A DNA stretch of 21,075 bases, taken from contig JBOHWL010000176.1 in assembly GCA_050736615.1 (NCBI GenBank), positions 1-21,075 of the forward strand, in the 5' to 3' direction. The notes below the pieces were generated by a model that made no database searches, was not told the origin of the DNA, and worked only from the letters and a program-made list of their open reading frames with translations. Numbering within the stretch: position 1 is the first letter of the stretch; each line of letters opens with the position of its first letter. A program made the translations under genes and the position numbers. Shown here piece by piece: positions 1 through 8,045 of this stretch. The DNA is from JBOHWJ01 sp050736615. GTDB taxonomy: Bacteria; Desulfobacterota; Binatia; Binatales; Binataceae.

Positions 1-19
1 GCCTCAAAGCAAGCCCGTT

Positions 20-73
20 GCAGACATCTTGCAGACATGAGCCGATTCGATAGTATGTCTGTATGTCTGCAAG
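20..73. repeat. Clustered GCAGACAT repeats, two direct and two inverted
   Basis: GCAGACAT occurs at 20-27 and 31-38. The inverted form ATGTCTG occurs at 55-61, and ATGTCTGC at 63-70. Bases 28-38 and 63-73 form an 11-bp inverted repeat (CTTGCAGACAT against ATGTCTGCAAG) around a 24-base loop. The cluster lies 34 bases beyond the 3' end of the tRNA-Arg gene. It could be recombinase or regulator binding sites, or a hairpin ending tRNA transcription. There is an A run at 85-90 (T run on the tRNA strand), but it comes before the hairpin, so it does not make a classical terminator. Confidence 0.6.
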
Positions 74-106
74 CTTGAAATGCCAAAAAACCCTTGATTT
101 TGTTGA

Positions 107-180
107 TGCCCCCTGCGGGATTCGAACCCACGGCCCCAGGATTAGGAATCCTGTGCTCTATCCATCTGAGCTAAGGGGGC
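107..180 (-). tRNA. tRNA-Arg (anticodon CCT)
   Basis: The minus strand folds into a complete cloverleaf of 74 bases including the discriminator A. It has a 7-bp acceptor stem (GCCCCCT with AGGGGGC), D-arm GCTC/GAGC, anticodon stem CAGGA/TCCTG around loop TTCCTAA, and a T arm carrying the usual GTTCGAAT core. The loop places CCT at positions 34-36, which reads AGG arginine codons. CCA is not encoded. It lies 124 bases downstream of the efflux gene on the same strand. tRNA genes of this type are common integration targets, and the flank just past its 3' end is unusually repetitive. Confidence 0.96.
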
Positions 181-304
181 GCGCCATCTGAGAATCCCAT
201 CGATTAGCCGCCCGCTCAAGCCTTCGCTTCAACCGGCTCGTTTCAAGCGGCGCTTGTCCGCCGCCATTCACGTCTGTGGAGAGTCGCGATTCTGCCAGCC
301 GGAA

Positions 305-3300
305 TTATTCGGGCGGGTGGCGGCGTGATTTTCTCCACTCGCTGAGGCTTTCGGTCGCCACGAAGAAGGTTGGGACGAACAGCACTCCCAACAAGGTGGC
401 TGCAAGCATGCCGGCAAACACCGAGGTGCCCAAGGCATGACGGCTGGCCGAGCCGGCGCCACTGGCGATTACCAAGGGCAGGATGCCGAAGATAAAGGCG
501 AACGAGGTCATCAGGATCGGCCTAAAACGCACGCGTGCGCCTTCAATTGCCGCTTCATGGAGGGATTTGCCCTGCTCATGCTGAGTTTTCGCGAATTCGA
601 CTATAAGGATGGCGTTCTTGGCCGCCAGACCGATCAGCATAATCAGGCCGATCTGGAAGTATACGTTATTTTCGAGTCCGCGCGTCCATTCGCCCAGCGC
701 CGCGCCGAATACGCCGATCGGAACCGCGAGGATCACCGCCAGTGGCACGATCCAGCTTTCATATTGGGCGGCAAGGAACAGGAAGACGAAGATCAGGGCA
801 AGAAAAAATGTGAAGACGATTTGGCCTTGCGCGCTGATTTCCTGGTATGAGAGCCCGGTCCATTCATAGCCGTAACCCTTGGGCAGGACTTTGGCCGCCA
901 ATCGTTCCATCGCGGCGATTGCCTGGCCTGAACTGTACCCTGGTGCCGCGGCACCCTGGATTTCGACCGAGTTGTAAAGATTATAGCGGGTAACCGAGTT
1001 GGGTCCGAGTGAGGGCGCGATATTGGTCAAAGTATTGAGCGGCACCATCTGATTGGAGTTGCTGCGCAACCAGAAACGGCTGATGTCGTCGACATTGTCG
1101 CGGAATTGCGGCTGCGCCTGCAGCATCACCTGGTAAGTATGGCCGAACAGGTTGAATTCGTTGACGTAAAAGCCCCCCAGATAGGTTTGCAGCGTGCTGA
1201 ATATATCGTCGATCGGCACGCCCAGGGTCTGCGCTTTGGCCCGGTCGACATGAATATAGAGTTGCGGAACGTCGGCGCGGAAACTGGTGAAGGCGGCCGC
1301 GATGGCGGGCGCATGGCGAGTGGCGGCGATCAGTTTGTTGGCGGTTGCCGCCAAATTTTGCACCCCGGCATCGCTACGGTCCTCCAATTCGAAGTCGAAG
1401 CCGCCGGTATGGCCCAGGCCCGGAATCGGCGGCGGGTTGAAGGTCATGATCATCGCCTGCGGCATCTTCGAGAATTGTGCCTGCACGCGCCCCATGATCG
1501 CCTCGATGCTTAATTGCGGCGCGGTGCGCTGGTCCCACGGCTTGAGCATGACAAACAGCGCGGCGGAGTTGGAGGCGGAGTTGCCGGAAATGAAATCCAG
1601 GCCTCCTACGCTCACCACGTTTTCGACCCCCGGCGTGGTTTCCACGATGTGCTCGATTTGTGACACCACGGCGGATGTGCGATCCAATGCCGCCGCGTTG
1701 GGTAATTGCACGCTGACCAGGAAATAGCCCTGGTCCTCAAGTGGCACAAAGCTGCTCGGCAAGACCATGAAGAGCAGATAGGCGATGCCGGTGAGGCCGC
1801 CAAGCGCCAACAGCATCGCGAGCCGATGCCGTGTCAAAAAATCGACCGCGCGCTCATAGGCCAGCGTGATCTGGCCGAAACCACGATTGAACCAGCGCTG
1901 GAGCCATCCCAGCGGTCCGCGGCTCGGCGACGGCGGCCGCAACATTAAAGCGCACAGCGCTGGACTGAGCGTCAGGGCCTCGAAAGCTGAAAGTAGCACC
2001 GACGCGACCAGCGTCAAGGCGAATTGCCGGTACAACCGCCCGCTGATCCCGCCCATGAAGGCGACCGGCACGAACACCGAACTGAGCACCAGGGCGACGG
2101 CGATAACCGGCCCCGAGACCTCGCTCATGGCTTTGCGCGTGGCATCCTTGGGCGTCATGTGGTCTTCATCAATGTGGCGCTGGACCGCTTCCACCACCAC
2201 GATCGCGTCGTCGACGACCAAGCCGATCGCGAGCACCAATCCGAATAGCGTCAGCGTATTGAGTGAGAAGCCCAAGGCGTAGAATACCGCGCAGGCGCCG
2301 ATCAGCGAGACGGGCACGACGATCATCGGAATCACGGTCGAACGCCAATTCTCCAAAAAGATGAAGACCACGACGAACACCAGGATGAACGCGAGTGCCA
2401 GCGTGAAGATTACTTCGTTGATCGAAGCGGTGACGAAGTCGGTGGTGTCGAGCACGACGTTGGCGTTGACGCCGGGCGGAAGATTCTGGTCAAGCTTCGC
2501 CAGCTCGGCATGAACCGCGCGCGACACGTCGAGCGCGTTGGCGCCGGGAAGTTGGTAAACCGCGATGATTACGCACGGATTCCCATCGAGACGGCTGAAG
2601 GAACTATAGGTCTGGGAGCCAAGTTCAACATTCCCGACGTCCTTGATCCGAACGATGGTGCCGTCGGGATTGGCTTTCAGGATAATGTTGTCAAATTGAG
2701 AGACCGTGTTCAGCCGCGCATTTGTGTCCACCGTGTATTGGAATTGCTGGCCCTCGGGCGCGGGAGGTGCGCCAAAATCACCCGCCGCGGTCTGCAGATT
2801 TTGGTTGCTGATGGCGTTACTGACATCGGTCGTGGTCAGGTCGAGATGCGCCAGCTTGTCCGGATTCAGCCACACTCGCATGCCATAAGTCTGCTGGCCG
2901 AAAATATTGACATTGCCGACTCCCGGCAGCCGCGTCAGCGGGTCAACCATGTTGATCGATGCGTAATTGCTCAGAAAAATCGCGCTGCGGCTTTGATCTT
3001 TGGAAGTCAGCGCGACCAGCACCACGAAATTGGTGGACTGCTTTCGGACCGAGAGGCCTTCGCGCGTCACCTCCGAGGGCAGTTGAGGTTCGGCCAGGGA
3101 GAGCCGGTTTTGCACATCAACCTGCGCCAGCGAGGGATCCGTGCCAATCCCGAAGGTCATGGTCAGGGTGCTCTGACCGGTATTCGAGTTGGTCGAGGAG
3201 AGATAGAGCATGTTCTCCGCGCCATTGATCTGCTCCTCGATGGGCGAGGCCACCGTCTCAGCCATTAAGAGCGCATTCGCGCCGGGGTAATTCGCGGTGA

Positions 3301-3436
3301 GTTGGATTGTGGGCGGAGAAATTTGCGGGTACTGTGCCACCGGCAGCTCCCGCAAGGCCAGCAGACCGGCAAGGAAAATGATGATCGAGGTGACGGAGGC
3401 GAAGATCGGGCGGTCGATGAAGAAATTGGAAAACAT
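305..3436 (-). CDS. RND multidrug efflux pump, inner-membrane subunit (HAE1/AcrB family)
   Basis: This is a 1043-residue proton-driven exporter of the AcrB/MexB type, close to the usual family length of about 1030-1050. The N-terminus MFSNFFIDRPIFASV is the classic first helix. The large periplasmic loop begins near residue 30. Transmembrane helix 4 carries the proton-relay pair D409-D410 (GLVVDDAIVVVE), and helix 10 carries the partner K940 (GLAAKNAILIVEF), so the pump looks functional. It starts 9 bases after the stop of the periplasmic adaptor gene, so the two are surely cotranscribed. No outer-membrane TolC/OprM-type gene follows; the next gene is a tRNA. Substrates cannot be read from sequence. 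The closest named relatives are AcrB and MexB, but I do not assign a specific symbol. Confidence 0.97.
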   Translation of the reverse strand: MFSNFFIDRPIFASVTSIIIFLAGLLALRELPVAQYPQISPPTIQLTANYPGANALLMAETVASPIEEQINGAENMLYLSSTNSNTGQSTLTMTFGIGTDPSLAQVDVQNRLSLAEPQLPSEVTREGLSVRKQSTNFVVLVALTSKDQSRSAIFLSNYASINMVDPLTRLPGVGNVNIFGQQTYGMRVWLNPDKLAHLDLTTTDVSNAISNQNLQTAAGDFGAPPAPEGQQFQYTVDTNARLNTVSQFDNIILKANPDGTIVRIKDVGNVELGSQTYSSFSRLDGNPCVIIAVYQLPGANALDVSRAVHAELAKLDQNLPPGVNANVVLDTTDFVTASINEVIFTLALAFILVFVVVFIFLENWRSTVIPMIVVPVSLIGACAVFYALGFSLNTLTLFGLVLAIGLVVDDAIVVVEAVQRHIDEDHMTPKDATRKAMSEVSGPVIAVALVLSSVFVPVAFMGGISGRLYRQFALTLVASVLLSAFEALTLSPALCALMLRPPSPSRGPLGWLQRWFNRGFGQITLAYERAVDFLTRHRLAMLLALGGLTGIAYLLFMVLPSSFVPLEDQGYFLVSVQLPNAAALDRTSAVVSQIEHIVETTPGVENVVSVGGLDFISGNSASNSAALFVMLKPWDQRTAPQLSIEAIMGRVQAQFSKMPQAMIMTFNPPPIPGLGHTGGFDFELEDRSDAGVQNLAATANKLIAATRHAPAIAAAFTSFRADVPQLYIHVDRAKAQTLGVPIDDIFSTLQTYLGGFYVNEFNLFGHTYQVMLQAQPQFRDNVDDISRFWLRSNSNQMVPLNTLTNIAPSLGPNSVTRYNLYNSVEIQGAAAPGYSSGQAIAAMERLAAKVLPKGYGYEWTGLSYQEISAQGQIVFTFFLALIFVFLFLAAQYESWIVPLAVILAVPIGVFGAALGEWTRGLENNVYFQIGLIMLIGLAAKNAILIVEFAKTQHEQGKSLHEAAIEGARVRFRPILMTSFAFIFGILPLVIASGAGSASRHALGTSVFAGMLAATLLGVLFVPTFFVATESLSEWRKSRRHPPE

Positions 3437-3445
3437 ATCACCGGC

Positions 3446-4624
3446 CTATTGGCTCCCGCCGTTGACCACCGTTTGTGATTCGGCCACATGATCGGCCGCC
3501 GCCATTATTGGCATCACCACCATGCCCGGCCGCACCTTTTGCCCCCCTTCAACGATAACCTGGTCCCCCGCTTGCACGCCGCTATCAACGACGGTCATGT
3601 GAGCGACCGTTGGGCCAGTCTTGACCGGGCGGAACTCGGCTTTGTTGTCCGTGCCCACCACGTAAACGGACTGCTGCCCTTGAACTTGCTCTATCGCCTG
3701 CTCGGGCACCAAGACCGCGTTGACCTTTTTGCTGACCACCGCGCGAACTCGCACGAACAGTCCAGGCCGCAACAAACCCTCGGGGTTGCGGAACTCGGCG
3801 CGCAGGCCGAGCGTACCGGTGTTCGCGCTAACCGTCGGATTCGCCATCACGATGGTGCCCTTGTGCGGGTAAACCGTGTTGTTGGGTAAAATCAATTGCA
3901 GCGATGGAGTCGGCGCCGAATGTTCGCGCAAGGCGGCTTCCTCGTAATCGAGGTAGGCACGTTCGGTGACGCTAAAATCGACGTAAATCGGATTGATACT
4001 GTAAATAGTGTCGAGCACGGTGTTATTCGCCTGCACCAAAGCACCTACTTTAACCTGCGCGATGCCGATATTGCCCGCGAGCGGAGCGAAAATTTTGGTA
4101 TAGCTTAGATTCAATGCGGCGGTTTCAACGGCAGCCTGGTCGGCTTCGACGGTGGCTTTGGCTTCCTCGGTTTGCGCGGTTTGCGTATCGAGCTGCTGAC
4201 GCGCCAGGACATTTTCGCGATACAGAATTTTATCGCGCTCGAGATTCTTTTGATCATCGCCAAGGGCGGCCTGAGCCTGCGCGAGGTTAGCCTTGGCTTG
4301 TTTCAAGGCGGCCTGATACGGACGGGGATCAATGACGAAAAGAAGCTGTCCTTTCTTTACGGTCGAACCTTCGCGAAACGCGATCTCCCAGAGCGGCCCG
4401 GTCACCTGCGAGAGGATTTCGACGGGATTTACCGCGGCCGTTTGCCCCAGGTATTCCTGATAGATTGGCACGGTTTTGCTCTGCGCCTTGATCACCTGAA
4501 CGCTTGGCGGTGGTGGCGCGGCACGCTTTGCGCCCCCTGACTGGCAGGAACTGATGGCGATACCGCCAAGCATCACCAGACCAGCCAATAACGTCACGGC
4601 CGGCCGCCATTTTATTAATTGCAT
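3446..4624 (-). CDS. RND efflux periplasmic adaptor (membrane fusion protein, AcrA/MexA family)
   Basis: This 392-residue adaptor links the inner-membrane pump to an outer-membrane channel. The N-terminal hydrophobic segment (about residues 8-26) ends in a lipobox, ISSC, so Cys27 is probably lipidated after signal peptidase II cleavage. A proline-rich linker follows (PPPP at 37-40). Then come the first half of the lipoyl/barrel-sandwich motif (about 65-100), a long Ala/Gln/Glu-rich coiled-coil hairpin (about 103-172), the returning lipoyl half (YTKIFAPLAGNIG) and beta-barrel regions to the C-terminus. It is the first gene of the pump pair and lies 188 bases downstream of a same-strand TetR gene. 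The ATG at 4624 has only a weak Shine-Dalgarno sequence. A palindrome overlapping a possible -10 element sits about 45 bases upstream. Confidence 0.96.
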   Translation of the reverse strand: MQLIKWRPAVTLLAGLVMLGGIAISSCQSGGAKRAAPPPPSVQVIKAQSKTVPIYQEYLGQTAAVNPVEILSQVTGPLWEIAFREGSTVKKGQLLFVIDPRPYQAALKQAKANLAQAQAALGDDQKNLERDKILYRENVLARQQLDTQTAQTEEAKATVEADQAAVETAALNLSYTKIFAPLAGNIGIAQVKVGALVQANNTVLDTIYSINPIYVDFSVTERAYLDYEEAALREHSAPTPSLQLILPNNTVYPHKGTIVMANPTVSANTGTLGLRAEFRNPEGLLRPGLFVRVRAVVSKKVNAVLVPEQAIEQVQGQQSVYVVGTDNKAEFRPVKTGPTVAHMTVVDSGVQAGDQVIVEGGQKVRPGMVVMPIMAAADHVAESQTVVNGGSQ

Positions 4625-4663
4625 CAGTGCTTTAAATCCGATTGGTTAATGCCAATTGACGTT

Positions 4664-4682
4664 GCCGATAATATCGTATGGC
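4664..4682 (-). promoter_or_regulatory. Candidate efflux promoter -10 with overlapping operator palindrome
   Basis: On the minus strand this 19-base stretch reads GCCATACGATATTATCGGC. It contains a perfect odd palindrome, CGATA-T-TATCG (4666-4676), inside outer arms GCC/GGC. A TATTAT hexamer, one mismatch from the -10 consensus, falls inside the palindrome 45-50 bases before the adaptor start codon. No convincing -35 was found. A TetR repressor gene lies directly upstream and would be the natural ligand. CCATACGAT occurs again at 5869-5877. The operator role is inference. Confidence 0.4.
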
Positions 4683-4812
4683 GATGGCACAAATGCAGTT
4701 TGAACTTCCGCTATTTTCCGCGCGCACCGAGTCAATAGAGAGCCGAGCCCCTCACCAGTCCGTATCCGGCTGATTCGTAGTATGAACGCTGTCGCTGATT
4801 CCCGCATCCGGG

Positions 4813-5463
4813 TTAAGCCTGCGACGCGCTCGTCGCCGCGTCGCCCGCGGCCGGACTGGCGGAACCGAAGATGCGGCGGTCGAGCCATTCAAGAAATCTG
4901 CGATGATTGCGACGGAACTGAGCCCCCTCGGGCGCGCATCCGGTGAGCTGGCGTGTAATCTGCGGGAAGGCGCGAGGGAAAATCGCCAGCGCAATCATCG
5001 CGAGCTTTAGTTGGGCCACATCGACGCCATTGCCGCGACACAAACCAGTTTGCTCGTCGCGCAAGTGAAGTAGGCCCTTGCGCAGGCTATCCCGGCGCTC
5101 GTTCTCCGCGGTGACGCGGCGATTACCCGCCTCGAGCGCCTCCCATTGCAATAGTCGAACCCAGCCGGGATCCTTGCCGCAAATGGTATCCCACACCGAA
5201 AGCGTCGAGCCGAAATCGACCGGCACGTCCAAACTCTCGCCGTGCGTGATGGTTCGCCGCAAAATCTCGCGATAAAGCTCCTCTTTATTACCGAAACAAT
5301 GGAACAACATGCGTTTGTTCACTCCGGCACGGCGCGCGATCGCCTCGGTGCGGGCGCCGGCCAAACCTTTGGCGGCGAATTCCGTCAGCGCCGCTGACAG
5401 TATCCGGCGACGCGTACGTTCCAGATCGCGACTTTTAACTGTCTTGTGTGTGGCGTTGTGCAC
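4813..5463 (-). CDS. TetR/AcrR-family transcriptional regulator
   Basis: A one-component repressor, 216 residues from a GTG start at 5463. The N-terminal helix-turn-helix is typical: TRRRILSAALTEFAAKG, then TEAIARRAGVNKRMLFHCFGNKEELYREIL. The C-terminal ligand-binding half is helical and unassigned. An upstream in-frame TTG at 5505 would add 14 residues. I prefer the GTG because a GATAAT -10-like hexamer (5479-5484, minus strand) lies inside that extension and the extra residues resemble no TetR leader; neither start has a good ribosome-binding site. The gene sits immediately upstream of the adaptor and pump genes on the same strand, the usual place for a local efflux repressor, so control of the pump is likely but not shown. 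Confidence 0.9.
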   Translation of the reverse strand: MHNATHKTVKSRDLERTRRRILSAALTEFAAKGLAGARTEAIARRAGVNKRMLFHCFGNKEELYREILRRTITHGESLDVPVDFGSTLSVWDTICGKDPGWVRLLQWEALEAGNRRVTAENERRDSLRKGLLHLRDEQTGLCRGNGVDVAQLKLAMIALAIFPRAFPQITRQLTGCAPEGAQFRRNHRRFLEWLDRRIFGSASPAAGDAATSASQA

Positions 5464-5868
5464 TGTCCGGTTACTACAATTATCCAATCGGTGAATTGAG
5501 AACAAGCGCCGCGGCTGTCACAATCGGATGCCTCGGCGCGTATCCCGTTCGTCCAATTGGCGAAGACCTTTTTTCGGTGCGGTAATTCGGAGTTGGCCGC
5601 GGGTGGGCCAATCGCCAAAATGCGAAGGGCGTCTCCAAAATGCTTGCGTTCGACTGCCGACTCCGGCTCGATGGCCATTGACAGTGAGGCAGGCGGTCCT
5701 GCTCCGGATGCGTCGATGGATTGTTTTCCCCTGATCACGCCTCATTCGTAAACGCATATATAAGGACAGCGCCTACGGTGCGTTTCGCCGCACCGGCGCG
5801 AACAGGACTTCACGCCTTTGGCGCCACCGCGCCCGGACCGAGCCGAAGCTTTGCACTCTGACAAATAA

Positions 5869-5882
5869 CCATACGATTATGG
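5869..5882. promoter_or_regulatory. Palindrome sharing CCATACGAT with the efflux promoter site
   Basis: CCATA-CGAT-TATGG has 5-bp arms around a 4-base centre. Its first nine bases (CCATACGAT) recur at the operator candidate upstream of the adaptor gene, and both are followed by TTAT or ATTAT and then GG. A second binding site for the adjacent TetR regulator is possible. It is about 400 bases upstream of the tetR start, far for simple autorepression. Confidence 0.3.
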
Positions 5883-5908
5883 CATAAACCCGTACTAACT
5901 GACTTCGA

Positions 5909-5925
5909 AATGATACTCATTGTAT
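5909..5925. promoter_or_regulatory. Fur-box-like sequence
   Basis: AATGATACTCATTGTAT matches 13 of 19 positions of the classical 19-base Fur consensus when aligned on the shared AATGATA core. No iron-related gene lies next to it, so function is doubtful; chance occurrence in an AT-richer patch is a real alternative. Confidence 0.22.
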
Positions 5926-6356
5926 GCGAGCCTGCAGCATTGACTATCCTTTCCGGCGGGTGTACCTATGTCTCGCCAAAAGCAAGAACGACCAAATTAT
6001 TCGTGGCGGGTGCAAGCGTCCTCCTGGACTCGTTGAGTCAAACTCTCCGGCCGTAATCCCGTCTGGGCATGCCACCGAAGCCGTGGGGTGCTCCGTGTTA
6101 AAACCATAAGCCAGTCCGGGAACTATTTCCCGGCGTTATCAGGCTCGCGCGCTCGCGACAGGTCGCCGGTCTTCAGTGGAAGCCGGGCTGGCAACGCCGT
6201 CTCGCATATAAACCGGGAGATCCCAAAGGAAATCACGGCTCGATGCGGGCGTAGGCCTGCGCCATCCAGGCCGCACAGCGGCGGCTCAGAATACCGCTGG
6301 AGGGGTGGAGCATCGATGACCGCACCAATTCGTAGAGCCATATTCACAGGACATTA

Positions 6357-6384
6357 GCCAGCCGATTAAAGCTACACGGCTGGC
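6357..6384. repeat. Hairpin with 8-bp stem
   Basis: GCCAGCCG (6357-6364) pairs perfectly with CGGCTGGC (6377-6384) around a 12-base loop. It is the first of a series of inverted repeats leading up to the transglycosylase gene and may be part of a structured leader. No T run follows, so it is not an ordinary terminator. Confidence 0.5.
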
Positions 6385-6470
6385 CGCAGTAGTAACTTCG
6401 TTTCGACTGACCCGTCGTCTGCCGTTCCTGCCGCTGTTAGTCAGGGCGGAGCAGACGCATCCACCCGCGT

Positions 6471-6556
6471 GAGCCGTCGAGTCGGCTCGCGCTTAGCGCG
6501 AGCCGTGGCTCGCATAGGTATTTCCCTGTTCAGGAAAATACCTAGCGCGAGCCACG
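6471..6556. repeat. Nested inverted repeats (five alternating GAGCC/GGCTC units) before a cell-wall hydrolase gene
   Basis: GAGCCG (6471-6476) can pair with CGGCTC (6483-6488). CGGCTCGCGC (6483-6492) pairs with GCGCGAGCCG (6496-6505) over a TTA loop. CGTGGCTCGC (6504-6513) pairs with GCGAGCCACG (6547-6556) and extends inward through TAGGTATTT/AAATACCTA to a roughly 24-bp imperfect stem. Because the same unit recurs in alternating orientation, the pairings compete. The last arm ends 14 bases before AGGAG and 25 bases before the ATG. It could be a leader that controls translation, or a REP-like palindromic element. Confidence 0.75.
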
Positions 6557-6581
6557 GTGGGAAACCAGAGAGGAGTGGGGC

Positions 6582-7994
6582 ATGAAGTTGCATCTTCGAC
6601 AATGTGTTGGTGTCGCTATCTTCGCCGTCGTAGCCCTGGGTGTTTGCCACTTGGCCCAGGCGCAAACCGCGACCGAAGTGGTGAAGGTGACCGCGCCCAA
6701 CGACGGCCAGGCCGTATGGGGTAAAGTCGCATTGCGTGCGAACGTGGACCAAACCGTCAAGCACGTCACATTCTACGTTGACGGCAACGCCTACAAGTCG
6801 TGTAAACCAGACGGCGCCGTTAGCTGGAACGCCTCCAAGCAGAGCGCCGGGGATCATCTGATTAGCGCGATTGCGTATGCGTCGGACGGCAGCGTGCTAG
6901 GCAGCGATCAGGTGCATGTCGAGGTCAACAAGCCGATTTCAATCACCTCGCCTTCCGCCGACAGTACGGTTTCCGGACTGGTCGATGTAACCGCCAGCGC
7001 GCCATCGGCCAACACGGTGGACTTTTACGTCGACCAGAGTTTCGTCTCGAGTGGACCCCCGCTCGATTACGAGTGGAATTCCAATAACAGCGCTCCCGGA
7101 AGCCATACCGTCACCGCCAAGGCATATAACGCCGCCGGCGCCCTGGCCGGTACGGATTCCATTAATCTGACTGTCCAGCCGGCCACCACTTCGATCAGCG
7201 CCGGCACGGCAAGCTCATTTTCGAGGAAAAGGAAAGGGAGCAACGTCCGTATCTCGGCGCTGGCTTCGGCCGCTTACAATGCGGGGATTGTCTCGGATCC
7301 GAGTACTCAGGGACCTTTCGTTATTTCAACGCCGGGCGCGTCACTCCCCTCGGATTCCCAGTGCGCGGCTGAAATATCGAAGTCCTCGTGGGAGCCGCGG
7401 CCGCAGAACAATACGGCCAATCATACTCCGCCGACCGCCTCGCAACTCAGCTATTTCCACGCGGGTAGTTACAATATTCCGTCAAATTACATTGCGCGCG
7501 TGGACGGCAATTTCTCCGGCACCACCGACGAGATTATCCAGTGGGCATCGTGCAAATGGGGATTCAATCCGAGTGTGACTCGCGCCATCGCCGCCGGTGA
7601 AAGCCATTGGATGGAATCGGGGGCCGGCGATTTGACTTCCGATACAAAGCTTTGCCCCCCAGGCGCGGTCTGGAGGAGCGGCAAATGCTCACAAAGTTAC
7701 GGTATCGTCCAGATTAAGTATATATACATGCCCAGAACCTGGCCGCTCAGCCATACCTCGACCGCGTTCAATCTCGATTACAAGCTCGCGGAGCAAAGGG
7801 CTTGTTACGACGGTAAGATTGCGTACCTACATCAACGCGGTGCGGGGTACGGCGGGGGCAGTGCAAGCTATCGGCTGTGGGGATGCGTGGGCGAATGGTT
7901 CAGTGGCAGCTGGTATGACTCGGGATCGAAGAATTACCAGGAAAGCATGAAAGCGCTATACGAGGAGCGCGTCTGGCTGCGTAGCTACTTCTAA
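6582..7994 (+). CDS. Secreted lytic transglycosylase-like protein with two Ig-like domains
   Basis: A 470-residue exported protein. A signal peptide covers residues 1-27, with probable cleavage after AQA. Two Ig-like beta domains of the bacterial Big type follow, at about 32-116 (VTAPNDGQAVWGKVAL...VTFYVDG) and 118-198 (ITSPSADSTVSGLVDV...VDFYVD). Next is a Ser-rich linker with a basic patch (SRKRKGS, 214-220). The C-terminal domain has the lysozyme-like/SLT signature: AIAAGESHW with candidate catalytic Glu340, and SYGIVQIK at 372-379. Cysteines at 261, 324, 358, 369, 408 and 435 could form disulfides. It would cleave peptidoglycan glycan strands in the periplasm or outside the cell. The start follows AGGAGTGGGG. 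It appears monocistronic, with a long structured leader and a strong hairpin beyond its stop. The enzymatic call rests on motifs only. Confidence 0.82.
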   Translation: MKLHLRQCVGVAIFAVVALGVCHLAQAQTATEVVKVTAPNDGQAVWGKVALRANVDQTVKHVTFYVDGNAYKSCKPDGAVSWNASKQSAGDHLISAIAYASDGSVLGSDQVHVEVNKPISITSPSADSTVSGLVDVTASAPSANTVDFYVDQSFVSSGPPLDYEWNSNNSAPGSHTVTAKAYNAAGALAGTDSINLTVQPATTSISAGTASSFSRKRKGSNVRISALASAAYNAGIVSDPSTQGPFVISTPGASLPSDSQCAAEISKSSWEPRPQNNTANHTPPTASQLSYFHAGSYNIPSNYIARVDGNFSGTTDEIIQWASCKWGFNPSVTRAIAAGESHWMESGAGDLTSDTKLCPPGAVWRSGKCSQSYGIVQIKYIYMPRTWPLSHTSTAFNLDYKLAEQRACYDGKIAYLHQRGAGYGGGSASYRLWGCVGEWFSGSWYDSGSKNYQESMKALYEERVWLRSYF

Positions 7995-8018
7995 CCGCAT
8001 TAGTTATCCAACGGAACT

Positions 8019-8045
8019 GGTCAGGCTGGCGTCGCCAGCCTGACC
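8019..8045. terminator. Strong hairpin between convergent genes
   Basis: GGTCAGGCTGGC (8019-8030) and GCCAGCCTGACC (8034-8045) form a perfect 12-bp stem over a GTC loop. It lies 24 bases after the transglycosylase stop and 75 bases past the stop of the converging gene. Position and symmetry suit a bidirectional terminator, but neither side has a T run, so termination may be factor-assisted. Confidence 0.6.

Larger units (their letters stand above)
5464..6356. other. Gene-poor region, about 0.9 kb, no convincing CDS
   Basis: No open frame here has a recognisable domain together with a ribosome-binding site. Frames on both strands are Arg/Pro/Ser-rich, as expected of noncoding GC-rich DNA. Visible structure includes a hairpin at 5776-5795 (CGGTGCG, 6-base loop, CGCACCG), a palindrome at 5869-5882 and a Fur-box-like stretch at 5909-5925. 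It may hold promoters of tetR (minus) and of the downstream gene (plus), decayed coding sequence, or an unrecognised RNA. Confidence 0.5.

Noticed and set aside
2510..3268. 252-codon plus-strand open frame inside the RND pump gene
   Set aside because: It is antisense to the well-conserved AcrB-type sequence, Arg/Val/Asp/His-rich without domains, and has no ribosome-binding site; a shadow frame of GC-rich DNA.
5518..5757. 79-codon minus-strand frame upstream of tetR
   Set aside because: A piece such as FWRRPSHFGDWPTRG looks protein-like, but no start signal, domain or partner was found; it may be a remnant.
6120..6360. Possible riboswitch (cobalamin, cyclic di-GMP or cyclic di-AMP class) in the gene-poor region
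   Set aside because: I looked for the conserved core sequences of these classes and did not find them; only generic inverted repeats are present.
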